A stretch of 64,000 bases of DNA from Rhipidocladum racemiflorum (Eukaryota; Streptophyta; Magnoliopsida; Poales; Poaceae), in assembly GCA_036346355.1 (NCBI GenBank), contig CM070571.1, forward strand, positions 49,310,293 to 49,374,292. The letters are read 5' to 3'. How positions within the stretch are numbered: position 1 is the stretch's first letter; every line of letters starts with the position of its first letter. The notes under the pieces were generated by a model. That model did no database searches. It was not told the DNA's origin and saw only the letters and a program-made list of their open reading frames with translations. Positions 45,327-55,108 of the stretch are shown in pieces. Both the position numbers and the translations under genes were made by a program.

Positions 45327-47297
45327 ATGGCGGAGTCACACTGCAAGCGCAGCAATCTACCCGAGGAAAGCATCGCCCGTAGCCGATCCCGACGCCCGGG
45401 GAAGGAACCAGTCCGGCCGGGTCCCTCCACGGTGGGAGGGACACGCGTGGCTCCCGCGCCCGGGGGCCAGCCCGTCCAACGGCGTTTGGTGCTGGGGGAC
45501 AACACTCCCGCGCGGAGCCTTCATGCGGCTCATCTGCTCCTCGATCATCCTCCAGTTCCGCTGGGGGGCGATACCCCAGCCACTCCGTGGCTGCGGGATA
45601 TCGCCCGCCTAGTCGATGCCGCTCAACAACAGGTTGAGGCGGTGACCCAGCTGGGGGCTTCCGGCGCGTGGCGGCAGGGAGCGCGCACGGCTGACGCACA
45701 GGGTTCCAGCCGCCGCACAACAACTTCTCCCGGCGTCAAGGGCCGGGGCAAGGGGAAGGGAGCCCTGGTTGCAACCCCCTCCGGCATAGGGGGACATGCA
45801 CGTGACTCCGCTTCTTCCCGCGGTCCCCCCGAGTCGAGGGGGAATCGCGGGGATCTCAGGTCGCGCTTGGATGAGAGGCAGCTCCAGCGCGGTGGGGACC
45901 TACGCCATGTCCTCAGGGGGCACCACGAACGATCGCAGCGACGCGTCAACCCCCGGGCACTTGCTGATCAACAGGGGGCCTCCCCCTTTGACTCCAGGGA
46001 GAGCGTAGACTCGCACTCCTCGACCCCATCCCAGGATCGAGGGACTGGCGAGCGACACGGCTCCCCCTACAACGTTGGATGCCAGGCATTTTCTCTCCGT
46101 CTCCGGCAAGCTGCGTGGCCGGAGAGATTCTGCCCCGCCTCCATCGAGAAGTATGACGGCACCTCCAACCCGGAGGAGTTCCTGCAAATCTACACCACGG
46201 TAGTACGAGCTGCGGGGGGCTCTGAGAAAGTTATGGCCAACTACCTCCCGACAGCACTAACAGGCTCCGCCCGGTCTTGGCTACTTAACCTCCCGCGAGG
46301 CTCTGTGCACTCGTGGGAGGGGCTGTGTGACATTTTCGTTGCCAAATTCCAGGGCTCCTATGCTCAGCCAGGCGTGGAGGATGACCTCCACGCTCTGGAG
46401 CAGATGGAGGGGGAGTCCCTGAGAGAATTCATTCGGCGATTCAGCCACTGCCGCAACACGATCCCCTGGATCTCGAAGCAATCAGTGATCATTGCATTCC
46501 GGAGGGGGGTCCGTGACCAGAAGATGCGGGAGAAGATGGCTACCCACACCATTGCAACCACTTCCGAGTTGCTCTCCCTGGCACACAAGTGCGCCAGGGC
46601 GGCCGAAGCTCGGGAGTTCGTGACAAGGCCTTCCGACCCCGGCGACGCCGGCACCTCGAAGTCCTCTGATCGCAAGAAGAAGAAGAAGAAGCGGAAGGAG
46701 GCCACCGCTAGGGAAGTCCTGGTTGCCGAACCGGAAACCAAGTCCTGGCGTCGCGACGATCAAGACCGAAGGGATGAGCGCCGGGACCAGCGCAGCAACC
46801 GCAGGAACCGCCGCTCGCCCCGTCGCGAAGATGATGGGGGCAAACCTTATTGCCCCATCCATCGAACGAGTGGACACGACTTGGAGGACTGCCAAGTTGT
46901 GTCCAAATTGGTGGACAGGCGGCTCAAGAACCGCCGTGAGAAAGACCATGGAGACGACGACGACGAAGACTCAGCTCCGTTGGCCTTCCAACAGGCGGAG
47001 CATACGGTGGTGTTCATTCACGGTGGCTCGGCCACCTACTCATCAAAGTCACAGTACAAGCGGGATCTGAGGCAGGTCTGTGCCACTGCATCGGTCTCCG
47101 GGGCGAGTAGGCCGCTGAAGTGGTCGGAGCAGCCGATCGCTTTCAGCCGGGCCGACCACCCGGAGAACATTTCTGGCCCTGGCCATCTCCCGATCGTGGT
47201 CTCCCCCACGGTTCGTAACGCGAAGCTCGGGCGGGTTCTCATTGATGGAGGCAGCGCCATCAACTTGCTATCTGTCGGGGCGTACCAGGCGCTCTAG
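45327..47297 (+). CDS. Tat element Gag and start of protease, ends at in-frame TAG
   Basis: Open for 656 codons from ATG 45327, 94 bp after the LTR. The N-terminus is Arg/Pro/Gly-rich and disordered. The gag domain starts near residue 269 (PASIEKYDGTSNPEEFLQIY) and includes LPTALTGSARSWLLNLP, FVAKFQGSYAQPG and RRFSHCRNTIPWIS. A Lys-rich stretch and an Arg/Asp-rich linker (about residues 440-515) are followed by a Cys/His-containing motif YCPIHRTSGHDLEDC. The protease opens with RVLIDGGSAINLLS, active-site Asp codon 47244-47246. TAG at 47295-47297 interrupts the protease, and the same frame continues after it. TAG probably replaces CAG. Confidence 0.85.
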   Translation: MAESHCKRSNLPEESIARSRSRRPGKEPVRPGPSTVGGTRVAPAPGGQPVQRRLVLGDNTPARSLHAAHLLLDHPPVPLGGDTPATPWLRDIARLVDAAQQQVEAVTQLGASGAWRQGARTADAQGSSRRTTTSPGVKGRGKGKGALVATPSGIGGHARDSASSRGPPESRGNRGDLRSRLDERQLQRGGDLRHVLRGHHERSQRRVNPRALADQQGASPFDSRESVDSHSSTPSQDRGTGERHGSPYNVGCQAFSLRLRQAAWPERFCPASIEKYDGTSNPEEFLQIYTTVVRAAGGSEKVMANYLPTALTGSARSWLLNLPRGSVHSWEGLCDIFVAKFQGSYAQPGVEDDLHALEQMEGESLREFIRRFSHCRNTIPWISKQSVIIAFRRGVRDQKMREKMATHTIATTSELLSLAHKCARAAEAREFVTRPSDPGDAGTSKSSDRKKKKKKRKEATAREVLVAEPETKSWRRDDQDRRDERRDQRSNRRNRRSPRREDDGGKPYCPIHRTSGHDLEDCQVVSKLVDRRLKNRREKDHGDDDDEDSAPLAFQQAEHTVVFIHGGSATYSSKSQYKRDLRQVCATASVSGASRPLKWSEQPIAFSRADHPENISGPGHLPIVVSPTVRNAKLGRVLIDGGSAINLLSVGAYQAL

Positions 47298-48566
47298 ATA
47301 CCGTATGAGGAGCTGCGCTCGGCCCCACTTTTCTACGGAGTTGCCCCCGGGGTGGGCCTCTTGCCCCTGGGGCAGGTCCGGCTACCTGTTACGTTTGGGA
47401 GTGCGGAAAACTTCTGGACGGAGCTTGTCGACTTCGAGGTCGCTGACTTCGACCTCCCCTACAACGCCCTGCTTGGCCGTCCAGCCCTGGTCAAATTTAT
47501 GGCGGTTGCCCACTACGCCTACATGCTGGTGAAGATCCCTAGGCCTGGGGGTCCAATCACGGTGAAGGTGGACAGGCTGGAAGCCCTGCGTCTCAGCAAA
47601 CAGATACAGGATCTGGCCGGCACCACCTGCTCGGCGCGCGACAAAAATGACAGCCTGGGCGCCCCCTCGGTCAGGGCCCGCGCTTCGCCCGGACCTTCGG
47701 GCGAAGCGAAGGTGGTCTCCGTGGGCGAGGACAGCTCCGGCAAGGTCGTGAAGATCGGCACCGACCTCAGCGCCAAATAGGAAGGCGCGCTTGTCACCTT
47801 CCTCTGGTCTAACCTGGACGTGTTCGCTTGGGAACCATCAGAAATGACCGGGGTCCCTAGGGAGGTCATCGAGCATCGACTGGCAACGCTCCCGGAAGCG
47901 CACCCGGTTCGACAAAAGATCCGGCGGCAGGCGCCAGAGCGGCAGGATGCCATTCGGGGCGAAGTGGAGAAACTTTTGTCTGCTAAGATTGTGCGGGAGG
48001 CCACCTACCCGGAGTGGTTGGCCAACCCCGTGCTTGTAAGGAAGTCCAACGGGAAGTGGCGAATGTGCATCGACTTCACCGACCTCAACAAGGCCTGCCC
48101 CAAGGACCCGTACCCCCTGCCGCGGATAGACATCGTCGTCGACTCCACGGCGGGGTGCGAAGCTCTGTGCTTCCTTGACGCCTACTCCGGTTATCATCAG
48201 ATCAGTATGGCGCGGGAAGACGAAGAGAAGACTGCTTTTGTGACTCCTCTCGGTGTATATTGTTATGTCCGAATGCCCTTCGGGCTGAAGAACGCTGGTT
48301 CCACTTACCAGCGGGCCATGCATATTGTGTTCGGGCCCCAAGTTGGGAAGAACCTTGAAGTGTATGTTGACGATCTGGTAGTAAAGACAGTGAAGGCCGA
48401 TGAGCTTGTCCAGGATCTGGAAGAGACCTTCTCCCGCCTCAGAAAATACTGTCTAAAGTTGAATCCCGAGAAGTGCGTGTTTGGCGTCTCATCCAGGAAA
48501 GCTACTCGGATTCCTAGTCTCCAGCCATGGGATCGAGGTCAACCCAGAGAAGATATAAGCGATTGA
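47298..48566 (+). pseudogene. Tat element protease end and reverse transcriptase
   Basis: Same frame as gag. The rest of the protease (IPYEEL, LPLGQVRLPVTFG, YNALLGRPAL) continues to TAG 47778-47780, which sits where Gln is usual before the RT entry FLWSNLDVFAWEPSEM. RT motifs: PVLVRKSNGKWRMCIDFTDL (48027-48086), FLDAYSGYHQI (about 48172), VRMPFGLKNAGSTYQR (about 48270) and the catalytic YVDD at 48363-48374. A one-base insertion near 48495 shifts the frame and ends this ORF at 48566. Confidence 0.85.
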
Positions 48567-48570
48567 GCGG

Positions 48571-50484
48571 ATGCAGCCGCCTACTCGGCTCAAGCAATTG
48601 CAGTGCTTGACTGGCCGGCTGGCCTCCCTTGGCCGGTTCATAGCCCGGCTAGTGGAGAAAAGCCTGTCTTTATTCAAGTTATTGAAGAAAACCAACTCGT
48701 TTGAGTGGACCCCAGAAGCCCAGCGGGCGTTCGAAGACTTGAAGAAGTACCTCTCCTCTCCCCCGGTGCTGGTCGCCCCCGAGCCGGGTGAGCCACTGCT
48801 GCTGTATGTGGCGGCTAGCCCCTCCGTAGTGAGCGCGGCGCTGGTGGCGGAGCGAGAAGGTGTCCAACGGCCGGTCTATTACATCAGCAAGGTGCTTCAC
48901 GACGCAGAAACAAGGTACCCTCAGGCTCAGAAGATGGTCTACGCCGTGATAGTGGCGTCAAGGAAGTTGCGGCACTATTTTCAAGGGAGGGAGATCACGG
49001 TGGTCTCCTCATACCCCCTGCGCGAGATCCTCCACAATCGTGAAGCCGAGGGCCGCATCGCAAAGTGGTCCGTCGAGCTGGGGGAGTTCGGTGTCAAGTT
49101 TGCTCCTCGTACCGCAATAAAGAGTCAAAGGCTGGCGGACTTCGTCGTCGAATGGACTCCAGCTGAGCTCGAAGCAGGTGAGGTCCCTGCGCCCTCCCCC
49201 TGGACACTTTTCTTTGATGGATCCTTCAGGCTCGAAGGCGCGGGGGCTGGCGTCCTCTTGGTCTCTCCGACCGGGGACCTTCTCAAGTACGTGGTCATCC
49301 TCGACTTCAAGGCCACTAACAACGTCGCCGAGTACGAGGGCTTGCTGGCTGGGCTTCGGGCCGCCGCGGCCATCGGTGTTCGGTGCCTGCTAGTGAAGAG
49401 CGACTCCCTGCTGGTCGTCAACCAAGCGAGGAAGGACTTTTCCTGTCCTAACCCCGTCATGGCAGCATACATGGCGGAGGTCAGGAAATTGGAGCGGCAC
49501 TTCGAAGGGTTGGGGTATACTCACATCCCCCGGCGCGACAACTACGTGGCGGATGAGCTTGCTCAGCTCGCTTCAACAAGATCTCCTGTCCCGGTCGGGG
49601 TCTTTGAAGAAAGGCTTCCGCGACCGTCCATCGCAGCCCCCGTCTCCGGTGGGGACGATGGTGATACCACTCCAGCCCTCGCTCCTGGAGGGAAAGTGGT
49701 TCCGGCGAAAACGTCCGGCCAGGCGGAGTACCCGGACGACCACCTCGTGGTCACTGCACTTGACCGGGAAGGCACATGGATGGATCCAATCCTAGCCTAC
49801 CTGCGGGATCAAGTATGCCCCGACGATGATGCGTCAGCAGAGAAGATAGCACGAAAGGCCAAGTGCTATACCCTGGTAGGCGGGGACTTGTACCGCCAGG
49901 GTAGAAACGGAATTCTTCTGAAGTGCATCACTCGGGAAGAGGGGAGCATGTTGCTATCTGATATCCATGGAGGCGTGTGCGGGAGCCATGTGTCCGGTCG
50001 AACGATGGCGGGAAAAGTCTTCCGCCAAGGGTTCTATTGGCCGACCGCCCTCCAGGATGCTTGCGAGCTGGTGAGGAGGTGCGAGGCATGCCAATTCCAC
50101 GCTAAGCAAATCCACCAACCAGCCCAAGCCCTGCAAACCATCCCGCTCTCATGGCCCTTCGCGGTCTGGGGGCTAGATATCCTGGGCCCGTTCCCGCGGG
50201 CCACAGGGGGCTACACCCACCTGTTCGTTGCTATCGACAAATTTACTAAGTGGGTGGAAGCCGAGGCGGTGAGAGCCATTACCGCCGCGGCTGCAGTCAA
50301 ATTCATGCAAGGGATCTTCGCCCGCTTCGGAGTCACCAACCGCATCATCACTGACAACGGCACACAGTTCACCAGCGCGGCCTTCCTGGACTTCTGCGAA
50401 GAGATGGGCACCAAGGTCTGTTTTGCCTCGGTTGCCCATCCAAGGAGCAACGGGCAAGTCGGCGGCCAACGCTACCAGTGCTGA
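48571..50484 (+). CDS. Tat element RNase H, second (archaeal-type) RNase H and integrase core
   Basis: Open for 637 codons, but its first codon lies 13 bases after an in-frame TAA (48556-48558), so it is really a downstream piece of pol. Domains: RT thumb (LTGRLASLGRFIARL), a degenerate RNase H whose first catalytic Asp is replaced (LLLYVAASPSVVSAALV), then an archaeal-type RNase H (TLFFDGSFRLEGAGAGVLLV at 49206 on, AEYEGLLAG, VKSDSLLVV, RRDNYVADELAQLAS) with all four acidic residues present. The integrase zinc motif (H...H...CEACQ, about 49960-50093) and core GLDILGPFP, ITDNGTQFTS and SNGQV follow. The ORF ends through a 2-bp deletion at the conserved QVERAN position. Confidence 0.85.
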   Translation: MQPPTRLKQLQCLTGRLASLGRFIARLVEKSLSLFKLLKKTNSFEWTPEAQRAFEDLKKYLSSPPVLVAPEPGEPLLLYVAASPSVVSAALVAEREGVQRPVYYISKVLHDAETRYPQAQKMVYAVIVASRKLRHYFQGREITVVSSYPLREILHNREAEGRIAKWSVELGEFGVKFAPRTAIKSQRLADFVVEWTPAELEAGEVPAPSPWTLFFDGSFRLEGAGAGVLLVSPTGDLLKYVVILDFKATNNVAEYEGLLAGLRAAAAIGVRCLLVKSDSLLVVNQARKDFSCPNPVMAAYMAEVRKLERHFEGLGYTHIPRRDNYVADELAQLASTRSPVPVGVFEERLPRPSIAAPVSGGDDGDTTPALAPGGKVVPAKTSGQAEYPDDHLVVTALDREGTWMDPILAYLRDQVCPDDDASAEKIARKAKCYTLVGGDLYRQGRNGILLKCITREEGSMLLSDIHGGVCGSHVSGRTMAGKVFRQGFYWPTALQDACELVRRCEACQFHAKQIHQPAQALQTIPLSWPFAVWGLDILGPFPRATGGYTHLFVAIDKFTKWVEAEAVRAITAAAAVKFMQGIFARFGVTNRIITDNGTQFTSAAFLDFCEEMGTKVCFASVAHPRSNGQVGGQRYQC

Positions 50485-51011
50485 AGGGCCTCAAGACCCG
50501 GGCGTTCGATCGACTCCGCAAGCGTGGGACCCGGTGGACCGAAGAGCTCCCGGCGGTGTTGTGGTCGCTTCGCACCACTCCTAGCCGGGCCACCGGGGAA
50601 ACCCCTTTCTTCCTGGTCTACGGCGCGGAAGCCGTTCTCCCTTCGGAGCTGGAGCTGGGATCACCATGCGTCGCGGCATTCGCAGAGGAGGATCAAGAGG
50701 ATCTGCGCCGGGACGACGTTAATCTCCTGGAAGAGGCGCGGGACCGGGCGGCCCTGCGCGTCGCGCGATACCAGCAAAGTCTCAGGCGGTACCACACCTC
50801 CCGGGTCAACGAGAGAACACTAGCAGTGGGCGACCTGGTCTTGCAAAGGATCCAGTCGCAGGCCGGGTCGCATAAGCTGTCTCCCAAGTGGGAGGGACCC
50901 TTCAAAGTGGTCTCAGTCTCTCGTCCCGGGGCGGTCGGGCTGGCCACTGAAGACGGCGAAGAGCTGGCGAACTCCCAGAACATAGAAAACCTGCGCAAGT
51001 TCTACCCTTGA
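50478..51011 (+). CDS. Tat element integrase C-terminal part
   Basis: A 177-codon frame joined to the previous one by a net one-base shift near 50465-50480 (two bases lost, one gained). It contains LKTRAFDRLRKRGTRWTEEL, TTPSRATGETPFFLVYGAEA and LPSELELGSP, then VGDLVLQRIQ and LSPKWEGPFKV, the usual integrase tail of this lineage. No chromodomain. Ends at TGA 51009-51011 after NLRKFYP, a common Tat Pol end. Confidence 0.8.
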   Translation: MLKGLKTRAFDRLRKRGTRWTEELPAVLWSLRTTPSRATGETPFFLVYGAEAVLPSELELGSPCVAAFAEEDQEDLRRDDVNLLEEARDRAALRVARYQQSLRRYHTSRVNERTLAVGDLVLQRIQSQAGSHKLSPKWEGPFKVVSVSRPGAVGLATEDGEELANSQNIENLRKFYP

Positions 51012-51640
51012 CCGGTTGTAAGTCCTGTGCTCGCTCCCGACCAGCCGGAGTGTGTCTTCCTCTCCACAGCTGGTCGGGGAAGGCCTTATGTTTGAAATTG
51101 AATATTCACTTTCTTTATCCAAAGAAGTTGTTCTCCCTACCCTCTTTTCGGTCTCTTTCCCACTGTTGGGTAGTGCCAGGGCACTCCCCCTTGGTACCCT
51201 GTGGCCTTGCAAAAACCCAGTAGCAAAGGCGGAACCACTAAGTGACAACGGTGTACAGGGGTAGGCGATCGGACGGCCAGTTCAGCACGATCCCCGGCAC
51301 GGTCATGACACTCCGGGTGTCCCCGTGGGGGTCGACGACTTGAACACCGTTGCCGAAAACCTAAGACCCTGTCACGACTCACTAAGTGTTCGTTCCCTAT
51401 GGGCTACCTGGGAGGCAAAATTTTGCTAAGTCAAGGGGTTCGAAGGAAGTGACTCCCTGGCGCAAATCCTTAAGTCATTAAGCGGTCATGCGCTTGTTCG
51501 TTCGGAACCAGTGGAGCAAAAGTAAAAAACAGACCCCGGGTGACATAATGACGAGCTTGTGCTTCAGTTTCATTTTAGATTAATTTGCGTCAAGTATCTT
51601 ACAAGCGGAAACAAAAAAAAGAGAGAAAGGGGGGACTACG
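51012..51640 (+). other. Tat element 3' non-coding region and polypurine tract
   Basis: No supported gene. Ends with an A-rich then G-rich purine run at 51611-51634 (AAAAAAAAGAGAGAAAGGGG), followed by ACTACG and then immediately by T5. CTACG (51636-51640) is the presumed T5 target. Confidence 0.6.
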
Positions 51641-52056
51641 TGTCGGGACCCCGAATCTGCAAATCCAGACCCTTTGTGTATTCAGCACTAGTCCAGGAAC
51701 GCGCTAGTGCACACAGTCTTAACATCGGTAAATATCACAATCATACCATTCGATACCAATAAAGTACTTTAATTAGATAACCAAACTGGTTGCTTGACCT
51801 TATGGTCAAGTTACAAATATACGCCTCACAAGGCGAAACTTATTAAGAGAGAAATAATAGCAGCGGAAAATAAGATAACATCGTGGCACCATCCAGTATA
51901 CCACAGTAACCGATCGGGCTCGCTCCCTAAGTAGACGGTTACTCTTGGAGCTCCTCCTCCAAAGCTGGTGTAGTTTCCTCTTCAACTGGTGTTGTATTGT
52001 GGCAAGGGTGAGTACTTGGTACTCAGCAAGTCATGCACAGAATGCAAGCTAATATA

Positions 52057-52254
52057 CTACATGCATGGCTTGATACAAAGGAATAGCTCAAGGTATATTT
52101 GCAGTAAACAGCATTTGACAAGTAACATAAGTAGATTCGAAAGCAGTAGAAGCAAGTAAAGCATAACTAACTTTTCAAGGAGTTTAATAAACATCTTTCC
52201 CATCCTAATCCACATTTCCATCAACATCATTACTAATCCAACCCAACCTTTCAA
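52057..52254 (-). other. LTR-borne short ORF B, T5 3' LTR copy
   Basis: 65 codons with hydrophobic run VMLYLLLLLSNLLMLLVK, ending LFLCIKPCM. The translation is identical to the copy at 61342-61145. Possible membrane segment; no known family. Confidence 0.25.
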
Positions 52255-52277
52255 GTCTAAGTTATTTTCAAGAAAGT

Positions 52278-52508
52278 CTAACCCTTGACTGTAATTCCTG
52301 AGCGATGTCCAATACCGCGGACACGGCTATTCGAATAGATTATACACTCTGCAGAGGTTATGCACTTTACCCACAAGATACAGTCAAACACCACTAAGGC
52401 GAGTTCCCGTAACAAAGTCTTTCGGAAACTTCTAACAATACAAGTGGTCCTCCCCGGTTGTTGCACACTAACCCTTCCCTTAGCTAAGGCGAAGTTTAGG
52501 CCAACCAA
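52278..52508 (-). other. LTR-borne short ORF A, T5 3' LTR copy
   Basis: 76 codons, translation identical to the copy at 61596-61366 and similar to T1 11916-12146. It ends 23 nt upstream of ORF B on the same strand. Confidence 0.25.
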
Positions 52509-54448
52509 CCGTTAGATGGGTACCTGGCCGCAGCCCCGGTACGCTCCCCCGTACAACTTACACAAAGGGTGTAGTTGACCTCCTGAGGTCCCACAGGTAC
52601 GTTATTAGCAACTTAATCAACTAGGTCCGTCCCATTACAGACATGTGGTTGCACGTTAGACCCAGTTCAAAGGCTTGCAAGGTTAAGTCCTTAGGGTGAC
52701 AAGGGCAAGACTACCCGAAGAACCAAACCAACATTTCCGGTGCCACAACTGGCCCACCTGATCATTCTTGCCACATGCCCCGGTCGAAAACTATTTATCA
52801 AACCCCAGTTGATTACCATGCACCACGTGCCATCAACATCACATGATACCTTTCCAAAACAGGTTCAATATGTCATTAAGTCAATATTAACGTTTGATTG
52901 TCCAAAATCATGTCATGAGTACGTAGCAGGTCTAAGCAGTATACTACAACGTTCTACAAACCCATGTTGGCAATTTAGTAATGTCCAACTAGTAATCCAC
53001 AACTAGGGTGACAAGGGGTCATGGCACATATTTAATTAATCAAGGTGTCATACAGCAATTAGGCATTTATCTAATTACCCATAATTAAGTAAAGCATTTT
53101 CTAATTTAAACTAGCATGCAATAATTTGAATCAAAATAGGTTTCAAAATGGGATCAACATGGTCAAGGCATAACTTGCCTTCAAAAAGTACTTGTTCTTG
53201 GTCTTGAGTTGGATCCTAAGTCAATACTTCTCCTTCGAATCCTTCCGGCACTTCAACGTCTACTCGTAAAGCGTGCAAATAGCAATTCACAAATAAACAA
53301 TAGGCAAAAAGTGTCCAAACATCCAAATAAAATCCATAAACAGAGAGAACATAATTTTATGAATTTTTAGAAACTGGAATCGTCAAATTCAGAGTTAAAA
53401 TGCAAAAGTTATAGCATTTTAAAGTTTAAATAATCAATTAAATAATATTACAGAGGAAAACTTTAGTCCAAAAATTAAATAAAATTCATAATTAGGTAGA
53501 TCTAAATTTTATACAAATTTAGAAATTTGAATCACTCAAATCGGAGTTGAAACGCAAAAGTTATAAGCGTTTGAAGTTTGAAACAAAATCTAAAATCATT
53601 ATTTCGAATTAATAAATCATTTTCTTTTTCGGAAATTAATTATTGCGTCAGCGAAGACACGTGTCGGCCTGTGATTGGTCCACAGCGACCTACTGACGTC
53701 AGCACCGAACGGCCTCCACGATGACGTCAGCATGACGTCATCATGCCACGTGGCATGTCCCGGGTGCTGCCACGTGTCTCGGTCCATGGACTGGGTCCAC
53801 GGTGGATCCGGTCCATAGCGCACGGTCGCTGACAAGCGGGCCCGCCCTGTCAATGGCTCGGGCTCACGCCGGCGCGGCGCGGCTGACACGGGGGCCCCAC
53901 ATGTCAGTGGCGTGGTCCCACGCGCACGGTGCGGCGGCTAGAGCTACGTGGCATGATCCGGGCCGTTGATTTGAAAATCAACGGTCCTGATCGGATCTGA
54001 TGACGCACGTTTGGGGTGAACGTGGTCAACCTAGACCGTTGGATCTAGATCCAACGGTTGAGATTGGATCTGGGAATCACACGTGGTTCTCACCGTGGGA
54101 TGACGTGGCGCAATCCGGGACGTCGGATCTTGATCGGACGGTTCACGGAGCTCGCGGGGCGGCGATGGCGCGCGGTGGAGCGGAGTGCACCGGAGACGGG
54201 GACGACGACCAAGGGCGCGGCGCTACGGGCTCCTCCGGCGACGCGGCGTGGTCACGCTCGAATCGCCCTGGCTCCGGGGATCCGGATCCGGCCTCCTTCT
54301 TCTCGAGCGGCGACGGGCGGCGGAAGGTGAAAAAACCAAAGCAAGGCCCTAAGCAACTACGGCGAGCAATCCCGGCAAGCGGCGGCGGCTAGGTTTAGCG
54401 AGCTAGGGCAAAAGCAGCGTGGGTCAAGGCGGTCCTCGGCAGACCGGG

Positions 54449-54457
54449 CTTTAAATA
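54449..54457 (-). promoter_or_regulatory. TATA box of T5 3' LTR
   Basis: TATTTAAAG on the minus strand, about 614 bp from the LTR start. Confidence 0.55.
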
Positions 54458-55071
54458 GCCTCGGCTCGCGCTCAATCCGTAACCCTAACGGATGCGGCGG
54501 AGGACGCGCGCGCAATCCGATCCGGACTCGGCGGAGACGACGACCAGCGGCCGCACACGCGTGTCCGATCAACGGCCACGATTGCCAGGCGCGAACGGGT
54601 CCGAGCCGGACCCGGTCGAAACGGTGCGGCCCTATCCTGACCGTTGGATCTCGATCCAACGGTCGGGATCGATTAGGTTTAGGGCTGGTTTGGTCGAGTC
54701 ACGTGGCTCGGGTCGGACTCGAGTCCGACTCGGGTTTCTACTCGGTCGGATGAACAGTAACCGACTCGGTTTGATTTTCCAGCGATTTAATATTCAAATT
54801 AATTCTCAGAAATTCATTTAATTCATTAAAAATAGCAAAAGACTCAGAAAAATTCCGTAAAATTCTTGAAAATATTTTGGATCATTTTGGACTCAAATAA
54901 AATATTTCCAACAAAATTTTATTTGCAAAGTTAAATTCATTAATTATTTCAAAATGGAATAAATTCAAATAAATTCCAAATAAATCCAAATAACTTCCAG
55001 AAAATTCCAAAAATTGACCAAAGTGACAAATCACACAAGAATTTAAGAAAGAAAAATTTTGGGGTGTTACA

Positions 55072-55084
55072 AACCTCCCTTAAT
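55072..55084 (-). promoter_or_regulatory. T5 polypurine tract
   Basis: Minus strand ATTAAGGGAGGTT directly before the 3' LTR. Upstream CGAGATTACATTAAGGG aligns with the T4 sequence before 38064. Confidence 0.75.
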
Positions 55085-55108
55085 GTAATCTCGTCCCAGA
55101 GATTCGGG

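Larger units (their letters stand above)
44190..51640 (+). mobile_element. Tat-lineage Ty3/gypsy element, 3' LTR not seen
   Basis: A 1044-bp 5' LTR, primer site, gag, protease, RT, RNase H, a second archaeal-type RNase H and integrase are followed by a 600-bp 3' non-coding region and a polypurine tract at 51611-51634. The extra RNase H and lack of a chromodomain are typical of the Tat lineage (RIRE2 and Grande type). It inserted into the copia-like fragment (presumed target ACGAG, 44185-44189). T5 inserted directly after its polypurine tract, so the 3' LTR, if present, lies beyond the window. Confidence 0.85.
51641..55071 (-). repeat. T5 3' LTR
   Basis: 3431 bp, minus-strand TGTAACACCCC to GGGGTCCCGACA. 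It has a TATA box at 54457-54449 and GGATC dyads at 53963-53984, 54036-54057 and 54641-54662. A cluster of TGACGTCA sites lies at 53690-53745. It carries short ORFs A (52508-52278) and B (52254-52057). Confidence 0.9.

Noticed and set aside
45253..45949. Minus-strand ORFs of up to 156 codons opposite Tat gag
   Set aside because: They are shadows of the GC-rich gag coding frame on the plus strand, which has clear gag motifs downstream.
47295..47297. Programmed TAG readthrough between Gag and Pol of the Tat element
   Set aside because: The TAG lies inside the protease, after the active site, and not at the Gag-Pol boundary. A second TAG and a TAA follow, so decay is the simpler reading.
51137..51382. 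Possible antisense accessory ORF in the Tat 3' region
   Set aside because: Some Tat elements carry antisense ORFs here, but this 81-codon frame has no recognisable motif and is too short to support.
53617..54821. ORFs in the T5 LTR around the TATA region (e.g. 54000-54392, 54492-54821)
   Set aside because: GC-rich LTR sequence, open in several frames. The corresponding frames in the other T5 LTR are altered by indels, and no domain is visible.
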